Assembly: GCA_015492075.1 (NCBI GenBank)
Contig: WGFU01000029.1
Coordinates: 1-40,452 of the forward strand
Origin: Gammaproteobacteria bacterium
GTDB taxonomy: Bacteria > Pseudomonadota > Gammaproteobacteria > GCA-2400775
Length of the DNA stretch: 40,452 nucleotides
Direction of reading: 5' to 3'
Positions 40,114-40,452 of the stretch are shown here, one piece after another. The notes under the pieces are model-generated. The model had not been told where the DNA came from and searched no databases. It worked only from the letters and a program-made list of their open reading frames with translations. A program made the translations under genes and the position numbers. The first letter of the stretch is position 1; every line of letters begins with the position of its first letter.

Positions 40114-40452
40114 ATGAAAATGTCGTTTAAAAATAATATTTATAATTATTTGATAAATATTGTCAGAAGAAGTGCGGGGCTTGAGCGATTTAGCATATCA
40201 ATAAATGCAGGAAATATCGTATATCTTGATAACATCAATCGATCTAAAAAAACAAAAAAAATATTAGTCTTGTTGCATGGTCTTGGGGCTGACAAGGATA
40301 CTTGGCTTCAACTGTCAAAATGTTTAACAGATGATCACAGAATTATTATTCCTGACTTGCCTGGGCACGGCGAAAGCATTCAAGATGTTTCTCTAAATTA
40401 TAGTGTCGAGTATCAAGCGGACCGCATATTTGAATTGTTAAAAGTCTTAGAA
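40114..40452 (+). CDS. Alpha/beta hydrolase, N-terminal part (cut by window end)
   Basis: Only the first 113 codons are in the window. ATG at 40114 with AAGGAT upstream. The strand-loop LLHGLGADKDTW is the oxyanion-hole motif and IIIPDLPGHGES is the next conserved block of alpha/beta hydrolases; the nucleophile elbow lies beyond the window. The N-terminus is Lys/Asn-rich. The gene is more AT-rich than its neighbours and lies beyond the transposase remnant, so recent acquisition is plausible. Substrate unknown; lipase/esterase-like. Confidence 0.75.
   Translation, partial: MKMSFKNNIYNYLINIVRRSAGLERFSISINAGNIVYLDNINRSKKTKKILVLLHGLGADKDTWLQLSKCLTDDHRIIIPDLPGHGESIQDVSLNYSVEYQADRIFELLKVLE

Overview
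The window is a stretch of a gammaproteobacterial chromosome around the replication origin. The evidence is the classic order read leftward from dnaA (rpmH, rnpA, yidD, yidC, mnmE, mnmG, rsmG, parA, parB, atpZ/atpI, atpBEFHAGDC, glmU, glmS) and rightward (dnaA, dnaN, recF, gyrB). Protein sequences look like those of aerobic, probably marine gammaproteobacteria; I cannot place the genus from sequence alone.

Layout. 1-453: C-terminal end of a large serine recombinase whose frame runs antisense through a tRNA-Arg(CCG) gene (350-426, minus), so the window opens at the edge of an integrated element. 470-3533: a two-gene sucrose module (sucrose-phosphate synthase with a HAD phosphatase domain, and a fructokinase). 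3900-7104: glmS and glmU, 1 nt apart. 7225-14457: complete F-type ATP synthase operon headed by atpZ and atpI. 14533-16868: overlapping rsmG-parA-parB. 16921-18905: an insertion in the usual mnmG-rsmG neighbourhood, holding an alpha/beta hydrolase and a frameshifted fic gene with an operator-like repeat cluster on its promoter. 18906-20798: mnmG. 20799-23847: a second accessory block with two tandem paralogous 82-residue secreted proteins, a DUF3179 protein and a small membrane protein. 23848-28171: mnmE, yidC, yidD, rnpA, rpmH. 28172-28398: divergent rpmH/dnaA control region with a possible dnaA leader peptide. 28399-34681: dnaA, oriC-like spacer, dnaN, recF (two perfect parS sites inside it), gyrB. 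34768-38908: secreted metallo-beta-lactamase-fold protein, pgl-glk-pilZ operon, zapG (yhcB) and folA. 38984-39572: decayed REP-associated tyrosine transposase. 39573-40452: AT-rich stretch and the start of another alpha/beta hydrolase.

How the parts work together. DnaA acts on the dnaA-dnaN spacer. ParB (14.5 kb) should load on the parS pair in recF (31.5 and 32.1 kb), with ParA driving segregation. RpmH, RnpA, YidD, YidC, MnmE and MnmG serve translation and membrane insertion, and YidC assists insertion of AtpE/AtpB-type subunits. GlmU and GlmS supply UDP-GlcNAc. Glk and Pgl handle glucose entry, and Sps/fructokinase link hexose phosphates to sucrose, probably as a compatible solute.

The most novel-looking item is the tandem pair of secreted 82-residue proteins (20962-21720). 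They carry repeated EGRLNAY-type motifs, sit exactly 510 bp apart and each has its own terminator; I do not recognise the family. Other points of note are the recombinase frame overlapping tRNA-Arg, the dnaA leader ORF whose stop overlaps the dnaA start, and the broken fic gene with an intact operator.
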